Assembly: GCA_037178675.1 (NCBI GenBank)
Contig: JAYMGJ010000213.1
Location: 1 to 64,000 of the forward strand
Direction of reading: 5' to 3'
Source: Scleroderma bovista
Lineage: Eukaryota > Basidiomycota > Agaricomycetes > Boletales > Sclerodermataceae
Length of the DNA stretch: 64,000 bases
The notes under the pieces were generated by a model. The model saw only the letters and a program-made list of their open reading frames with translations. It ran no database searches and was not told the DNA's origin. Below, piece after piece: positions 32,772-44,219 of the stretch (its first letter is position 1; each line of letters begins with the position of its first letter). The position numbers were made by a program, and so were the translations under genes.

Positions 32772-33701
32772 TTATGAAGCATCCTCGATTACAGTGATCT
32801 GAGGAGTCAACAAAGCACACTCGGTATTGCAAACCATTCCTCCTAATATCCAACAAACATCCATACATCCAAAACACACAAAAATGTCTTTACAGGAAAC
32901 AGACACACGAGGGAGTCTTTTTATATCCACCCACATGCCTCGTCCATCAGCCAGCGTATGTGGCAATGTTTTGCATGAGATGTTGTACTGATGCACTTCA
33001 GCACACTGGTTAATATAGCAAAAACCCCGTTCCGCATATTTCCTTAGAGCATTAAAAGTGTTATGACCACAGCGACCCACATATAAGGGTCCTGGATTAA
33101 CCATTGAGAGGCCACGGAACGTGAGAGCCAGGTAAGCACAGAAAATGTGATCAGGCAAGATGAAATTCATAACTGCGGTGCTGTGGAAGTGAAAAATAGG
33201 TGGTAGACCCATGCTTTTTTGGGAGACCACAACATCGAGCCTTTGGATGCTGTTGGAGAGATTTAGTATGGTGTTGATTTTGGAATGGGAGTAAGGCGAG
33301 TTGTCAATAATGCCTTGGTGGACAAGTTGATACCCTTCATTGTTGAGCAAGGTCACTAAGTGATGCACATGGCGGCGAGGCACGTAGATGTCAAGATCCG
33401 TAGGCGACCAAGGGGTAGATTTGGCTAGGAGGAAATGAAGAGTGGTGGATCCAGAAATGACAGCATCACAAGAGCGCAATATCTCAAATAAAATATTGCT
33501 CTTTGCAAAGAATGGTATAGTGATTTCTTTTAGGCATTTTTCTAGGTAAAGATGCACAACAGTAGCGTTGCATGCACTGGAAGCTGCAAAGGAGGCAATG
33601 TCGCGAAGGTTGCTGTATGCGAATAATTCATCGACGAGATGACTGTTGTCCACAAACACAATAGCAGGTGAGACGATACCATCCACAGGAATGTGGGGCA
33701 T
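32772..33701 (-). CDS. Nucleotidyltransferase-like protein carried by the helitron
   Basis: Uninterrupted frame of 309 residues from the ATG at 33701 (the frame is open to 33803 but the extra part overlaps helicase sequence). Around residues 80-110 the pattern ISGSTTLHFLL...PTDLDIYVP resembles the G-S-x(n)-D-x-D core of nucleotidyltransferase-fold proteins; this arrangement recurs in many Agaricomycete hypothetical proteins with an F-box-like N-terminus. The ATP/metal site would be the SDLD/TDLDIY acidic pair. It lies antisense to, and just 5' of, the truncated helicase, the position typical of genes captured by helitrons. Whether it is expressed or active is unknown. Confidence 0.6.
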   Translation of the reverse strand: MPHIPVDGIVSPAIVFVDNSHLVDELFAYSNLRDIASFAASSACNATVVHLYLEKCLKEITIPFFAKSNILFEILRSCDAVISGSTTLHFLLAKSTPWSPTDLDIYVPRRHVHHLVTLLNNEGYQLVHQGIIDNSPYSHSKINTILNLSNSIQRLDVVVSQKSMGLPPIFHFHSTAVMNFILPDHIFCAYLALTFRGLSMVNPGPLYVGRCGHNTFNALRKYAERGFCYINQCAEVHQYNISCKTLPHTLADGRGMWVDIKRLPRVSVSCKDIFVCFGCMDVCWILGGMVCNTECALLTPQITVIEDAS

Positions 33702-33746
33702 GTTCAGCGAAACTGAAAACAGGATGAGGAAGAAACTGTCGCAAAT

Positions 33747-34372
33747 GGGCTGGACTGGCTGACGAAGTGGACATTGCGATTGGCATGGAAGTAATGGTGA
33801 CATTCAACGTTTCCACAGACCTTGATGTTGCCAATGGAGCACGCGGACATATAGTGGATATTATTCTCGATGCTCGAGAGGAGATGAGCACTGTACCCTC
33901 ACTCACAAAGGTGCTGCAATACCCACCTCTTTACATTCTTGTGCGAATGATATGCACCAAAGCCAACCCGCTGCCAGGATTAGAGACGGGAGTACTTCCG
34001 ATTACGCCCCTGATGAGGACATTCAGCATTGTGACATCTAGTGGCAACAAAGTTACAGTCACCAGGCAACAACTTCCAGTCACGCCCGCATACGTGTTCA
34101 CCGACTATTGTTCCCAAGCCCAAACAATAGAGCATTGCATAATCGATCTCGGCACTCCTCCGACTGGCAAACTGACTCCTTTCAACGCATACGTCGCATT
34201 ATCACGCAGTCGCGGAAGAAACACCGTGCACCTATTGCGCGATTTCGATGAACATTTATTTACCCATCACCCCAGCGAACACTTACGGATTGAGGACGAA
34301 TGGCTTGATGTACTCGATAAAAGATCAAAAGAGAAATGGCAGGAAGCCATTACACAACAAGCATTAACATAG
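33747..34372 (+). pseudogene. Helitron helicase, C-terminal fragment
   Basis: Last ~200 residues of the Pif1-family helicase of RepHel proteins: IAIGMEVMVTFNVSTDLDVANGARG (here cited by its ends), QLPVTPAYVFTDYCSQAQT, and the motif VI region AYVALSRSRGRN, to a normal stop at 34372. Rep nuclease and helicase motifs I-IV are missing, so the element could only move with help from another copy. Confidence 0.85.
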
Positions 34373-35698
34373 TGGTCGTAGTAAGAATGGATGTACAGCT
34401 AACCAATCGTGATTGAATCGGAGATGGCACGAATACCAACGGACAGTGAAATTCATGACATCGCGGACGTTCAAAATATGTTGACACATTTCGGGTGGGA
34501 GTGACCTTGTTAGACAAGGTGATAGCTGACCATATCTATAGTAATTGGATCCCCACAAGCCTAAACTGATGGCCACTGGTTGACCCAGGCCAGAGCGACA
34601 TGGCAGCCAGGCTTGGAAGAGTGTGTCAGTACCAAGTTTCGGACGAAGGAACAACCAGATTTGGATGCCGCGATTCGTGATGGGGAATGTCCCAAGTCGA
34701 TCTTTCTCGATCGAGCCCAGCTCTTCTTCTGGCATGTACTTCGAGAAGGATTCAATGAATTCATCGGGGTCCATCAACTCCATGGCAGAGCAGCAGCGGA
34801 AGACGCTTGGGTCGTCCGCAAGGATATTGCCAGTCCGCACTTCTTTTCCGTCACAACTCCATGCAAAAACGCTCTGGTCGTTCGACGTGCGGATGATCTC
34901 CAGCTGAAGACGTTGAAAAGCCTTCTTCCCCTCTCCATACAACATCGGCATATTCACGTCCAGCAGACCCATCAGAGAATAAGCTCTGTCCTCCACTCGA
35001 GTCGTCGTCCGATTGGCCGCCCACGACATGATTTGTGCAACGCACGGACGGTTTCCGGAAAGTCCATCCGTCAGTATATGCTCGGGTACTCCAGTGATAC
35101 TTTCCAAGGTACCTGCAAGCGTCCTCTTGTCACCGATGGCCTGCCATTGTTTATTGAAAAACTGGACATTGCTTGGCGCTATCATCTCTTGTAGCGTCCA
35201 CCCACGTGAGAACCACTCTGGCCAGCCGTCGGCATACACCCCATTACGTGCAACGGGAAAGAATGAGTCGAGGACATCATGGAGGTACGCATAGCATACT
35301 TGGGCGTTTTCATACCACCGGTACATGGAATTGATGGCCTCAGAGAGCTCTGCGCTGCTTTGTTTGTCGATACAGCAAGTGTCCACCCACAACCAGTCAT
35401 ACCCGTCCTCCTGAGCCTGCTTGCAGCTATCAAGAATCTTTCGATAGCCATCGCGCTGGCGTATTTCGTCCCTCTGCTCCTCGTCCATCTTCGCGAGCTC
35501 AACTATCTCGTCATGATCCACTTCTTGCCCGATCCACCGATGGGACAGGATCGCGTACTTTGTGGCCTCATCATCGCAGAACTCGAGGATCTTGGCTCGA
35601 CAGTCCACTCGCTTTCTCTTTGTCGTTCTCTTTGTCATTGATTCCTCCCTTTCAAGTAAGGCTTTCACGTTAATTAGACGGATGCTGTAGACGTCCAT

Positions 35699-36889
35699 GG
35701 GTGCCACTCTTAGCTTGAGACCAGCAATTATGGAATGGTATCCATACCTTCGTGACAACCAAAAAATCGGACACAAATGCTCCAACAGAACAGTAAACTT
35801 GGTAGTTGTGGTATTTCAGTCGGGTTGACTCTCTTTGGCGGGTCGACGTCTTATATGCGTTAAGAAGCAAGATAGGTGGTGACTGAATGGCACTCACAGC
35901 GAAGTTCGTCTTGTTGCACCCTTGATCCAGTGAGGACAATCGATGGCGGTGGTAGAGGGAGGATAAGGTGTGTCATTTCTAGTCGCAAGCAACTGAGTGT
36001 CCAATCACATTCAGGCGTCAAGTTAAGTACAGTGACCCATGATTGATTACCCATGCGATTGCTGAAATCAGTGACAATATTTCGAGAAGGAACATTTATT
36101 TTCCTTCGAGCTTTTGGTCTGTGCAAGGGAGATTACTGACCCCTGGTCCTAGTAAGGTGCATTACAATTAGTAGTGATCGTGTTCCATCTTGCCAGCCTG
36201 TGCCGAACTGTCTATCCCTCATCCCAGTTTTTAACTACCCACTGCGCTGGTTGAGAGGCAGAGACAGACAGCCGAAAATTCACAAACAAAGATCTTTGTT
36301 TACCCAACTCCCTACACCCTAGTAACCTCGCCAGCAACAGAACCATTCTTCGAACTGACATGCATCTTCGTTGTCTCAGGTCGTGGCGTGCTTTTTCCTG
36401 ATACAAGCCCCGCTTACGACCCGCGACCCACAAATCAACACCCGCAATATTACCGCGGGTGCAAATTTCAATTCTTACTCTCTTCCTCTGAGTTCAGCGG
36501 GGAAAGATAAACATCCGGGACGTGTAGTGATGGGCCAGTGACGTACGTTCCTTTGATGGCAACATGTTTTTTGTCGACGTATGGAGAGTATGTGACCTTG
36601 GTAAGCAGGCCACTTCCCCCTTCCATCGAGATAACGATAGATGCGGTTGTGGAGAGATGTGCATTTTGTGTGTGGACGTCGCAGGCTGGTGGATGGTCTT
36701 CAGTGTCGATTGGGAACTATTAAATGGTATTGGTCGAGTTACGGCCTTCGCATGGCCTGCTAAATCCTGTGCATCTTCAACTTCGTCTCTGACACTGGCT
36801 TTCGAATGTTCTGTAGGACGTTTTTTTAACGATTATCATGCAAGGTAGGTGATATGACGATACAGTTTATACAGAACGGGTAGTACGAG
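35699..36889. repeat. Intergenic block duplicated at 50.3-50.97 kb
   Basis: HET2 promoter side and a gene-free stretch. The strings TCCTTCGAGCTTTTGGTCTG, TCCTAGTAAGGTGCATTAC and AGACAGACAGCCGAAAATTC recur in the same order at 50.66-50.96 kb, so HET2 and HET4 belong to two copies of one segment. Confidence 0.65.
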
Positions 36890-37430
36890 TAGAACCGCCC
36901 ACCGATCAACAGGCTCGCCGTTCCTCGCCCAGTGGTACTGGTGCTGACGTCGCCAACAGCAGACATGTTCTTGACGTCTGGCTTGACACCACTGTCGTTC
37001 AACGAGTGTGCATCCATCTTACTCATGCCCGGGAAAATGGCTGCCTGGCGATGGGCCTGCGCAGGCGACACCCCGCAGCCGTCGTTGTGGAGGTCATGGT
37101 CATCGCGGTGATGGGGGTAGTGGCGAGAGAGGCCTTGGCGGGCGTCTCCACCAAGGAGTCTTCCCCTTCCGGTTCTTGAAGGTGGGACTAAACGGCTCAA
37201 CTGGCATAACGATGAGCGCGTTCCACCTCATCACCATCTTCTCCTTGGCGGCATCGCTGGGTGTCTGACCGAGCAGGGAGGTCTTCGACTGGGACTGGGG
37301 TACCGCGTCCGGTATTGATTATTCTGTACCAGAACTGGCAGCAGGGGCGGCGCCAATTGTAGAGGCAGAAGTAGAAGCAAAAGCAGGTGGGTCAGCTGGA
37401 AGCAGTTTCTCTTGGATCACCTTGTTCTCT
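36890..37430 (-). pseudogene. Fragment of a kinase-like linker region, copy 1
   Basis: Minus-strand pieces (AQAHRQAAIFPGM, GVKPDVKNMSAVG, then a Pro/Ser/Ala-rich stretch) match the copy at 51.0-51.6 kb. That copy contains RRNTLTVMDEPFSRTIKNRK, which from memory resembles the disordered region C-terminal to fungal KIN1/AMPK-like Ser/Thr kinases. No kinase domain is present; the piece is broken. Confidence 0.35.
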
Positions 37431-37489
37431 GACAGAATGCGCGACTCCGTATATCCATTTGTATTGACGTTGAATGCGAGACAAGTAAT

Positions 37490-38480
37490 AACAAATCAAG
37501 TTCTGTCGAACGCAGCAATGGCACTGGCGAGGTGTTTGGACGTCGGCCTTGGCGCAGCAACGTCCATGTGCAACCTCAATACATCTTGCACGAACGACAC
37601 CGTTGTGGAACCAATGACAGCGAGCCTGACTCGCTGTTTATTGCGGGAATCCATATGCTTGAATTAAAACTGTTCTAATAGTGTGGGTAAGACTTGTTCA
37701 GATGCGGAGGGAGTAAAGAAGGCGACCCAATCCCAGCAATGCGACGTATTTATGCATTCCCCTCGTTGACATCTCAATCAATTGAACATTTCCACAGACC
37801 ACTTACCTGCTTGTACATGGTCAATTGCATTCTTGAGACCGCAGGGAAATGAGGGTGAACCGTGCGTCGCATAGACCTGCAACACATCCAGAACGATGCC
37901 CGCAGATGTCAATATGGTTGGAAGAGTGTCGCGATTTTTGTCTCCCATCAAGTATAGCAGTCTCCTCACTGTCCTCCCGTCTGTTTGTGTCGATAGGTCA
38001 CTCAATATGAAGTGTGCAAGCTGCTCTGTGGTCCCCGGTTGTGCTTGTACCCTAGTATCACCTGGGACAAGGTGAGAGGGCAATGCAGCTCTTAGCCCTG
38101 CTGCAGCTGACGCCGTGGCCTCTCCAATAGCATAAAATGACACAGATGTCCAGTCCACTGGAAATGATGCCAGTCACGATGACGGCGACTAGTAGACCCC
38201 CTACTCAAACTCACCTGGGACCAGACCAGGATCGTCTGATACCCAACTCTTCACAGCGTTACTCCAAGCCTCCAGACCCTGCTTGCTCGTCATGATTGAC
38301 CTCAGATAGGCTTTGGTTTTGAGGACCGGCAGTGATCTTTCTTGAGGGACCTCCGACATTGACGACGACGGTCTGCAGGACAGAAACAGAGATCGGCAAA
38401 TAGCCATGGATATTGAAAGCGCAAAGTTCGGTCCTCCCTCAGCTGGTGTTCAAAGTAAGAGCACGTTTTTAGAGCCATTG
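37490..38480 (-). pseudogene. HEM4 pseudogene, nearly full-length copy
   Basis: Aligns with all three HEM4 exons. Middle exon is best preserved (WTSVSFYAIGEATASAAAGL, LLYLMGDKNRDTLP). Exon 1 has small deletions and frame changes (38200-38480) and exon 3 is broken around 37640-37760 by a deletion and new stops. It follows the kinase-like fragment, the same order as at 51.0-52.1 kb. Confidence 0.85.
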
Positions 38481-38523
38481 TGGGCGCACATTGTCATTGG
38501 TTTGCAGTGGTTGGGGACCCCAA

Positions 38524-38640
38524 AACTTGGGGTAGTGGTTACATAAGCCCCCTGACAAGAGCTTTCGCAGGCTCGAAACCCAGAGTCGCTCCTCACCCTG
38601 TCCCTATGCATACTGTACACGGTCCTACTAGATCTTCGGA
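38524..38640 (+). repeat. Possible tRNA-derived SINE-like unit
   Basis: An A-box-like TGGGGTAGTGG (38528-38538) and a B-box-like GGCTCGAAACC (38570-38580) are separated by about 31 bp, the spacing of a Pol III internal promoter, with GGGG/CCCC able to form a D-arm-like stem. No full tRNA cloverleaf. Weak but specific. Confidence 0.3.
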
Positions 38641-38777
38641 GAGGGACAAGTGACGGAGGCTAGTAAACAGGTGGTAAGCCTGGAGGCTGCCCACCTCGCA
38701 CATCGCTCCGGGGGAAGAACGCAAATTAACAATGCTCCGTACCAACACCATATCCTATTATTACATGCTCCACAGAT

Positions 38778-41700
38778 CTATACGATAGTCAGTGTATTAA
38801 CTTTGCCTTTCAACACACCGGCAGAGTCCCTGGGCCGAGCGATAATATGACACGACGATGCAACCCTCCGATATTCCTTGTGAGGTAGTTCCTTTAATAG
38901 AAGTGCACTGAACGGCTGTTCCAGCCGTGTGAGCCATTGGTGAGTCGAGGCGTCATCGGTATCAACTGCAGGATGAAATAAGTTTGGGTGCCATGGGCGT
39001 ATCAGTATATATTGGACTCGTTTCGTCGTATTTTCGAGCCTCTCCGGCAGTGCAATATCAATGGGAGCCAGGCCCACCGCCTGAACTTGGTGAACGTGAG
39101 TCACAGTGCTGGTATCTGCCTGAGTCAGAGTCATAGCTTCAAGGCGGTGGACGATACACGGAAGAATAAGCCTGAAGTTAGCGAATTTAGCGAGTGGGAG
39201 GTCGGAGAGCTCCTGATGCATTTCACGCACGGATTGGAGGGAAGGAGTGCAAATTGTATGTGTGGAAGGTGGTGTTGTGAGGTCCGGCAGAGATTGGTAT
39301 GGGGTGATCGTGGCAGGGAAGCAGCTGTGAAATACCGATGATTGCCTAACCCAATCCAGAATTGATGTGTCGCCAGACTTTGAGATCACCTCTGCGAGCA
39401 GACGCCCAAGGGCATTCTCCGCAGATTCCCCATATAGGACAGGAATGTGGAGATTGAAGACTCCCAGAAGCGAATAGGCTATGTCTTCTGGTCGAGTGGT
39501 ACAACGCGTGGATGCCCACTGAAGCCTCGATCGTGCGTCATCTACGCCCAGATGGAAATCAGTGAGATGTCGTAAGGTGATGCCCGTCGCCTGTTCCAAT
39601 TCACCAAGTATGGCACTATCCCCCTTGTGGTTCGAAGAATTGTCCCGGTAAAGCGACCAATCTTGAGTGAAGAACAACATGGTACGGGGCGCCAACAACT
39701 CCTGAAGGGTCCAGCCTCGCTTAAACCACACACTACTGATCAGCCCGCCGATATCTGAGACATCAGCAAGGTGGACCATAGTGAGAGCCGACAGCCGGTA
39801 CCATGAAAACATGGAGCCTATCGCCTCCTGGAGTTCTGCGCTGCTTTCCTTGTCAATGCAGCACGTATCACTCCAAGCCCAGAAGTATCCATGTCGACAG
39901 CATTCTTGACAGAAGAACTGCAGCTTCGAGAGACCATCAGTGGGATCCAAGTCATATATGACTCGCCCATGAATGTCACGCAACAGTGGTTCGAATTTTC
40001 CCCACCGATGGGACAGCGTGACATACCTGAAATAGGTAGACACTACTTCGCGGATATGAGTGACTTGCGCGGAGGCATCCATCGCTGACGTCAATGACAG
40101 TAGCTGGCCGTATTCTCCACTCTTCTCAAACTGTGTGATCTGTGAGTCTCTGTCACATAGCTTTCCAGTACGGGTATCCAGCAAGCGAGGGGGGAATCCC
40201 TTCAGAACGTCGAAAACAATGTTTCCAATCAAGGATTTGAACTGCGAACCAGAGGTTATGCCAGTGGAACGTGCTGACTGAGTACTTGCACCTCGCCCTT
40301 TGATTTTCAACTGACGATAGTTGTAGAGACTGAGGAGAGACTCTGCATGGTCCGGATGACCTTGGGGACGCAGCTCTAATGCTGCTTGTTCGAATTTGAT
40401 GGCATCATCCAGATCAGTCCACGTGGCTAGCTTGGTAAACCTCTCCGATAGGCACCGTGCAAGGTCATGCAAAAGTGGCGCACTGGCCGGACTCCCGGAT
40501 GGATAGACCCCCAACGCTTCCCAATACCGTATAATAGCCTCATCTACATCAGCAATGGTGCCCTGTTGTTGGAACTTGCACAGAAGGAAAGCGGCAAGAG
40601 TGGTAAGAGACATTACATGATGGGGATGACCAGCGGGACAGAGCTTCAATGTAGCTCGTGCAATGACCACAATCACATCCACAACTGGGGCAACATCTTC
40701 ATCACCAACCAGGTCTTTAACATAAATCAGAAATTTGTGGAGGGATGCGGCAGGATCAGGATGTGCGTTATGAACATCTGAAATGTTTTTCAAGTTTGCA
40801 CAACCTACTATAAAGGTCGGTAACGAGGTCATGAAGGTATGTGGCACGGCTAGGATTCCCGGGTTGACAAGATGCCAATGCAGAGCGCCCAAGTGAGATA
40901 CATTCATCGAAGTCAGCTGCCATGTCATGTCTCTGAATTCGCTTGCGGACCAGAAGAAGTAGATGGTCAATATACATTGCGTGATAATGATGGCCTTGTG
41001 GATGGTGGTCCAATATTGCTCGATGGAGGGAGATAAGCTCATCCAAGTCTGCTGCAGCGTCCAGCTTCTCCAATCGGGAGGTAAGACAATTCGCCAACTC
41101 GTTGAGCGAACTTAGCCAATCGGGATGACCCGCCAGACGGAGATCCAATGCTGACCGATGCAGCGCAATAGCCTCATCGAGATCACCACTCACACCGACT
41201 TTCCAGAACCTCTCCCATAGGTGAATTGCAAGGTCGCAGAGAGTGGCAGCACGGTGAGAGTGACCTGGGGAACGAAGCTCTAATGCAGCTCGCCCGAGTT
41301 TGATGGCTTCATCCAAGTCTGCTACAGTACCCTGTATGCGGCACCGGTCACCAAAGCAAATTGCAAGATAATAGAGCGAGTCCGACCGATCGGAATGACC
41401 CGCTGGACGGAGGTCCAACGCTGATCGATGCAGCGCAATGGCCTCATCGAGATCACCACTCGCATCGACTTTCCGGAACCTCTCCCACAGGTGAATTGCA
41501 AGGTCGCAGAGAGTGGCAGCACGGTGAGAGTGGCCTGGGGAACGGAGCTCTAATGCAGCTCGACCGAGTGTGATGGCTTCATCCAAGTCTGCTACGGTAC
41601 CCTGTATGTGGTACCGGTCGCCAAAGCAAATTGCAAGATAACAGAGCGAATCCGACCGATCGGAATGACCCACTGGGCGGAGGTCCAACGCTGATCGATG

Positions 41701-42726
41701 CAGCGCAATGGCCTCATCGAGATCACCACTCGTACCAACTTTCCGGAACCTCTCCCACAGGTGGATTGCAAGGTTGTAGAGTGCCCAGACACGATTGGAG
41801 TGGCCTGGGTAACAGAGCTCTAATGCAGCTCGACCGAGTGTGATGGCCTCATCCAAGTCTGCTACGGTACCCTGTAAGCGGCACCGGTCGCCAAAGCAAA
41901 TTGCAAGATAGTAGAGCGAGTCCGACCGATCGGAATGGCCCACTGGACGGAGGTCCAACGCTGATCGATGCAGCACAATGGCCTCATCGAGATCACCACT
42001 TGTACCAACTTTCCGGAACCTCTCCCACAGGTGGATTGCAAGGTTGTAGAGTGCCCAGACACGATTGGAGTGGCCTGGGTAACAGAGCTCTAATGCAGCT
42101 CGACCGAGTGTGATGGCTTCATCCAAGTCTGCTACGGTACCCTGTATGCGGTACCGGTATGCAAGATAATACATCTGATACACTAGCCGGTGGTCCGAAT
42201 CCACCCCTTATAAGGATAAAAGCAAACTTCGTCAAGATCAGATGTAGAGCGAGTCCGACCGATCGGAATGACCCACTGGGCGGAGGTCCAATGCTGATCG
42301 ATGCAGCGCAATGGCCTCGTCGAGATCACCACTTGCACCGACTTTGCGGAACCTCTGCCGCAGGTAAATTGCAAGGTCGTAGAGAGTGACAGCGCGGTGA
42401 GAGTGGCCTGGGGAACGGAGCTCTAATGCAGCTCGACAGAGTGTGATAGCCTCATCCAAGTCTGCTATGGTGCTCTGTTTGTCATACCGGTAGCTGAAGC
42501 AAACTGCAAGATTATGGAGTGAGTCCGACCGATCAGAATGACCCGCCGGACGGAGGTCCAACGCTGACTGATGCAGCGCAGTGGTCTTCTCTAAGTCCGC
42601 AATCTCATCTCTCTCCACGAATTTGGCATGCAGGGAATCTGAAAGGGCCATAGCCAGACCGGTATCTCCTAAAGGACGAATAATTTTCTCCAATTCCGTC
42701 GTCGTTCGTTCGGCTATTGCACACAA
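38778..42726 (-). CDS. HET-B1: TPR-HET protein, frame interrupted
   Basis: N-terminal TPR array (42726 to ~40800; units alternate DLDEAIALHRSALDLRP and DLDEAITLGRAALEL types) leading into more TPRs and a HET domain (40.8-38.8 kb): YVTLSHRWG, WSDTCCIDKESSAEL, WFKRGWTLQELL, then RPEDIAYSLLGVFNLHIPVLYGE. TPR-HET proteins look like receptors with a HET effector. The frame changes twice: at 42169-42243 a 75-bp insert with a stop, and near 40790 a one-base shift close to an A run; no GT-AG intron of normal length fixes the second. So either a pseudogene, or two products: a TPR protein (42204-40768) and a TPR-HET protein (from ~40.8 kb). The 3' half is uninterrupted. Confidence 0.7.
41100..42170 (-). 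repeat. 270-bp tandem repeat coding two TPR units each
   Basis: Blocks repeat every 270 bp (for example CGATGCAGCGCAATGGCCTC at about 41427, 41697 and, with one change, 41967) with very few differences. Each block encodes one HRSALDLRP-type and one GRAALEL-type TPR. Such near-identity means recent unequal exchange or conversion. Confidence 0.85.
42169..42243. mobile_element. 75-bp foldback insertion in the TPR array
   Basis: Compared with the neighbouring TPR repeats, 75 bp are inserted between GCAAGATA and GTAGAGCG. The insert is bounded by a perfect 10-bp inverted repeat, TACATCTGAT (42170-42179) and ATCAGATGTA (42237-42246). It brings an in-frame stop. About 14 bp of the adjacent repeat are missing, so this could also be a repair-type insertion. 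Confidence 0.5.
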
Positions 42727-44219
42727 CGTGGAGGGTCACTAAAATTCACGGACGTCTAGTCTTTTAGGACACTAAGGTGAGATATTTGAGAGAGGGGCCT
42801 AAAACGAATTTACCAAAGGTTCCCTTTGTGAAACAATAGGACAATCGTTAGTTAGACGATGAGGAGGTGAGCCTTCGTTCAGGTCAGCTAGAACCTTAAC
42901 AGAAGGAGTGGGCCATACGGACCGACCGAAGACCTGAGATTGGATTCGTGATATGGAATTAGATGTAAGCCTACAAGTACGGTGAGGGAAGAAAGGGAAC
43001 GAGACGGACTTCGCACCTGTTTGACAAGCAATTCGAGGTAGCGTCTCGAGTTGAATGCAATGGGGACAGCGGGGAAAGGGAAAGGTGGCGGTGGACCAAT
43101 GCGTGGGACCATTCACAGCATATCACCTTCTGTGGGCTGCTTGCATGTGATCAGTGGAATCGCCTCGCAGTATCATACGGTGTGATGGTATATGTTTGCC
43201 GCCGAGCTATACTTTCAACTATTCTTGCAAACCAACAGGCAGTAGGCTCGAAGCCATAGTGGGGCAGATAAAGACGCGTGGATCACGTGTTCCATAAATG
43301 CGTTTCTTTCCCGACAAGGCTCGTTGTCCATGATGCACCCCTAAATTATGCTTCATTTCTGCTTCCGCTATTTCAGTGAAAATTTTAGTTCTGTCTTCCA
43401 TTGGGCGTCGATGGCCGCGCAACATCTTGATCCCTTCGAATGTGCCAGGGGAAATGCGTACTTCGATCCTTTGTGCATTTCTCTTACTCTAGGTATGTAG
43501 TAGCTCAATACTATCTGACTGACAACCCAGGATATGGAGCCGAGATTACTGGAGTCTGTCATCAATCATTCTCTTCGTCCGATCGAGGTATGTCATTTTT
43601 TACTGAGTTCACACTTGTTACTTATTCTGCCCATCCATTAGGTAGAGTACAATCGTCCAACTGAATCATGGTACGTCCATTACACGCCTTCGAAGCAGGA
43701 CGACTTGCGCGAGTGCTGTGAAAGACAGGTATCTGTGGCTGCTTGTGGCCGAGGATCGTCGACGTAAATGTCGTTGGAGGTACGCGGAGGTGGTGGTGGT
43801 GGCAGCACGCACCATTGCCATCGGCGACCATGATCAGGGTGAAGACCCGTTGGGTGTTGGTCCTGAGCATATCGCTAGAGAATTTGCAACTGCCGTCTCA
43901 AGCTGGTGTCGTGATAGGTCTGTGGAACGAACATGTGAGAGTAGTCTTGATGCCCACTCAGATATGCCGGCCATTGCACGAAGATCACAGGAGCGTTGCT
44001 GTGGGCTAAGTGGAGTGTCACAGATTCCTCGGTTACAATGAACATATACTGTATACTGTGCGCGCAGCGGGACTCCGGAGTCCGCTGGAGTCCGAAGTGC
44101 CAAGTAGTACCCTGGGTAGCATGCATGTTATCTCACAACCAGACTACTTCAGATGGATCCCAATAGATATGATACACGTAAAAGAAAAGAACGCAGTAAT
44201 AGACGGACAGACGAATGAA
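42727..44219. repeat. Gene-free block, related to 46.8-47.7 and 52.1-53.2 kb
   Basis: Upstream side of the TPR-HET gene to about 43.2 kb, then a block (43.44-44.11 kb) whose strings CGAAGCAGGACGACTTGCGCGAGTG-like, GGTCCTGAGCATATCGCT and GCAACTGCCGTCTCAAGCTG-like recur in the two other blocks. No gene recognised in any of the three. Confidence 0.55.

Larger units (their letters stand above)
32565..34529 (+). mobile_element. Helitron/Helentron-like insertion inside HET2
   Basis: Bounded by HET2 sequence on both sides. A 14-bp inverted repeat, CACCTTGTCTAACA, lies 33 bp inside the left edge (32597-32610) and its complement 8 bp from the right edge (34508-34521). The right copy is part of a perfect hairpin ACCTTGT-TAG-ACAAGGT (34504-34520), followed by GATAG and CTGA (34526-34529): hairpin plus CTRR end is the helitron 3' signature. 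Inside are the C-terminus of a helitron helicase (+) and a nucleotidyltransferase-like gene (-). Subterminal inverted repeats of this kind fit the Helentron branch. The exact left edge is uncertain by a few bases. Confidence 0.75.
31291..35698 (-). pseudogene. HET2: family-A HET gene split by a helitron
   Basis: The 5' part (35698 to ~34531) encodes an intact HET domain (YAILSHRW, WVDTCCIDKQSSAEL, WFSRGWTLQEM) and runs in frame into helitron sequence just after WGSNYYRYG. The 3' part (~32564-31291) resumes at the matching point (QFRQVYLRYQDTSYR) and keeps the family-A splice sites and the last two exons to the usual stop (NDTDGMEL). Without the ~1.96-kb insert the gene would be close to full length, though 14 or so bases at the junction appear missing compared with HET4. 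An aberrant ~470-residue HET-only product could still be made from the 5' part. Confidence 0.85.

Noticed and set aside
34580..35194. Plus-strand frames over the HET domains (also 45.9, 49.1, 55.1, 56.3 kb)
   Set aside because: They recur at the same place opposite every family-A copy and simply mirror conserved minus-strand codons.
38778..41042. ATG at 41042 as the start of the HET-B1 protein
   Set aside because: The first ~75 codons overlap the TPR array in another frame; they are a shadow, and the true coding begins near 40.8 kb.
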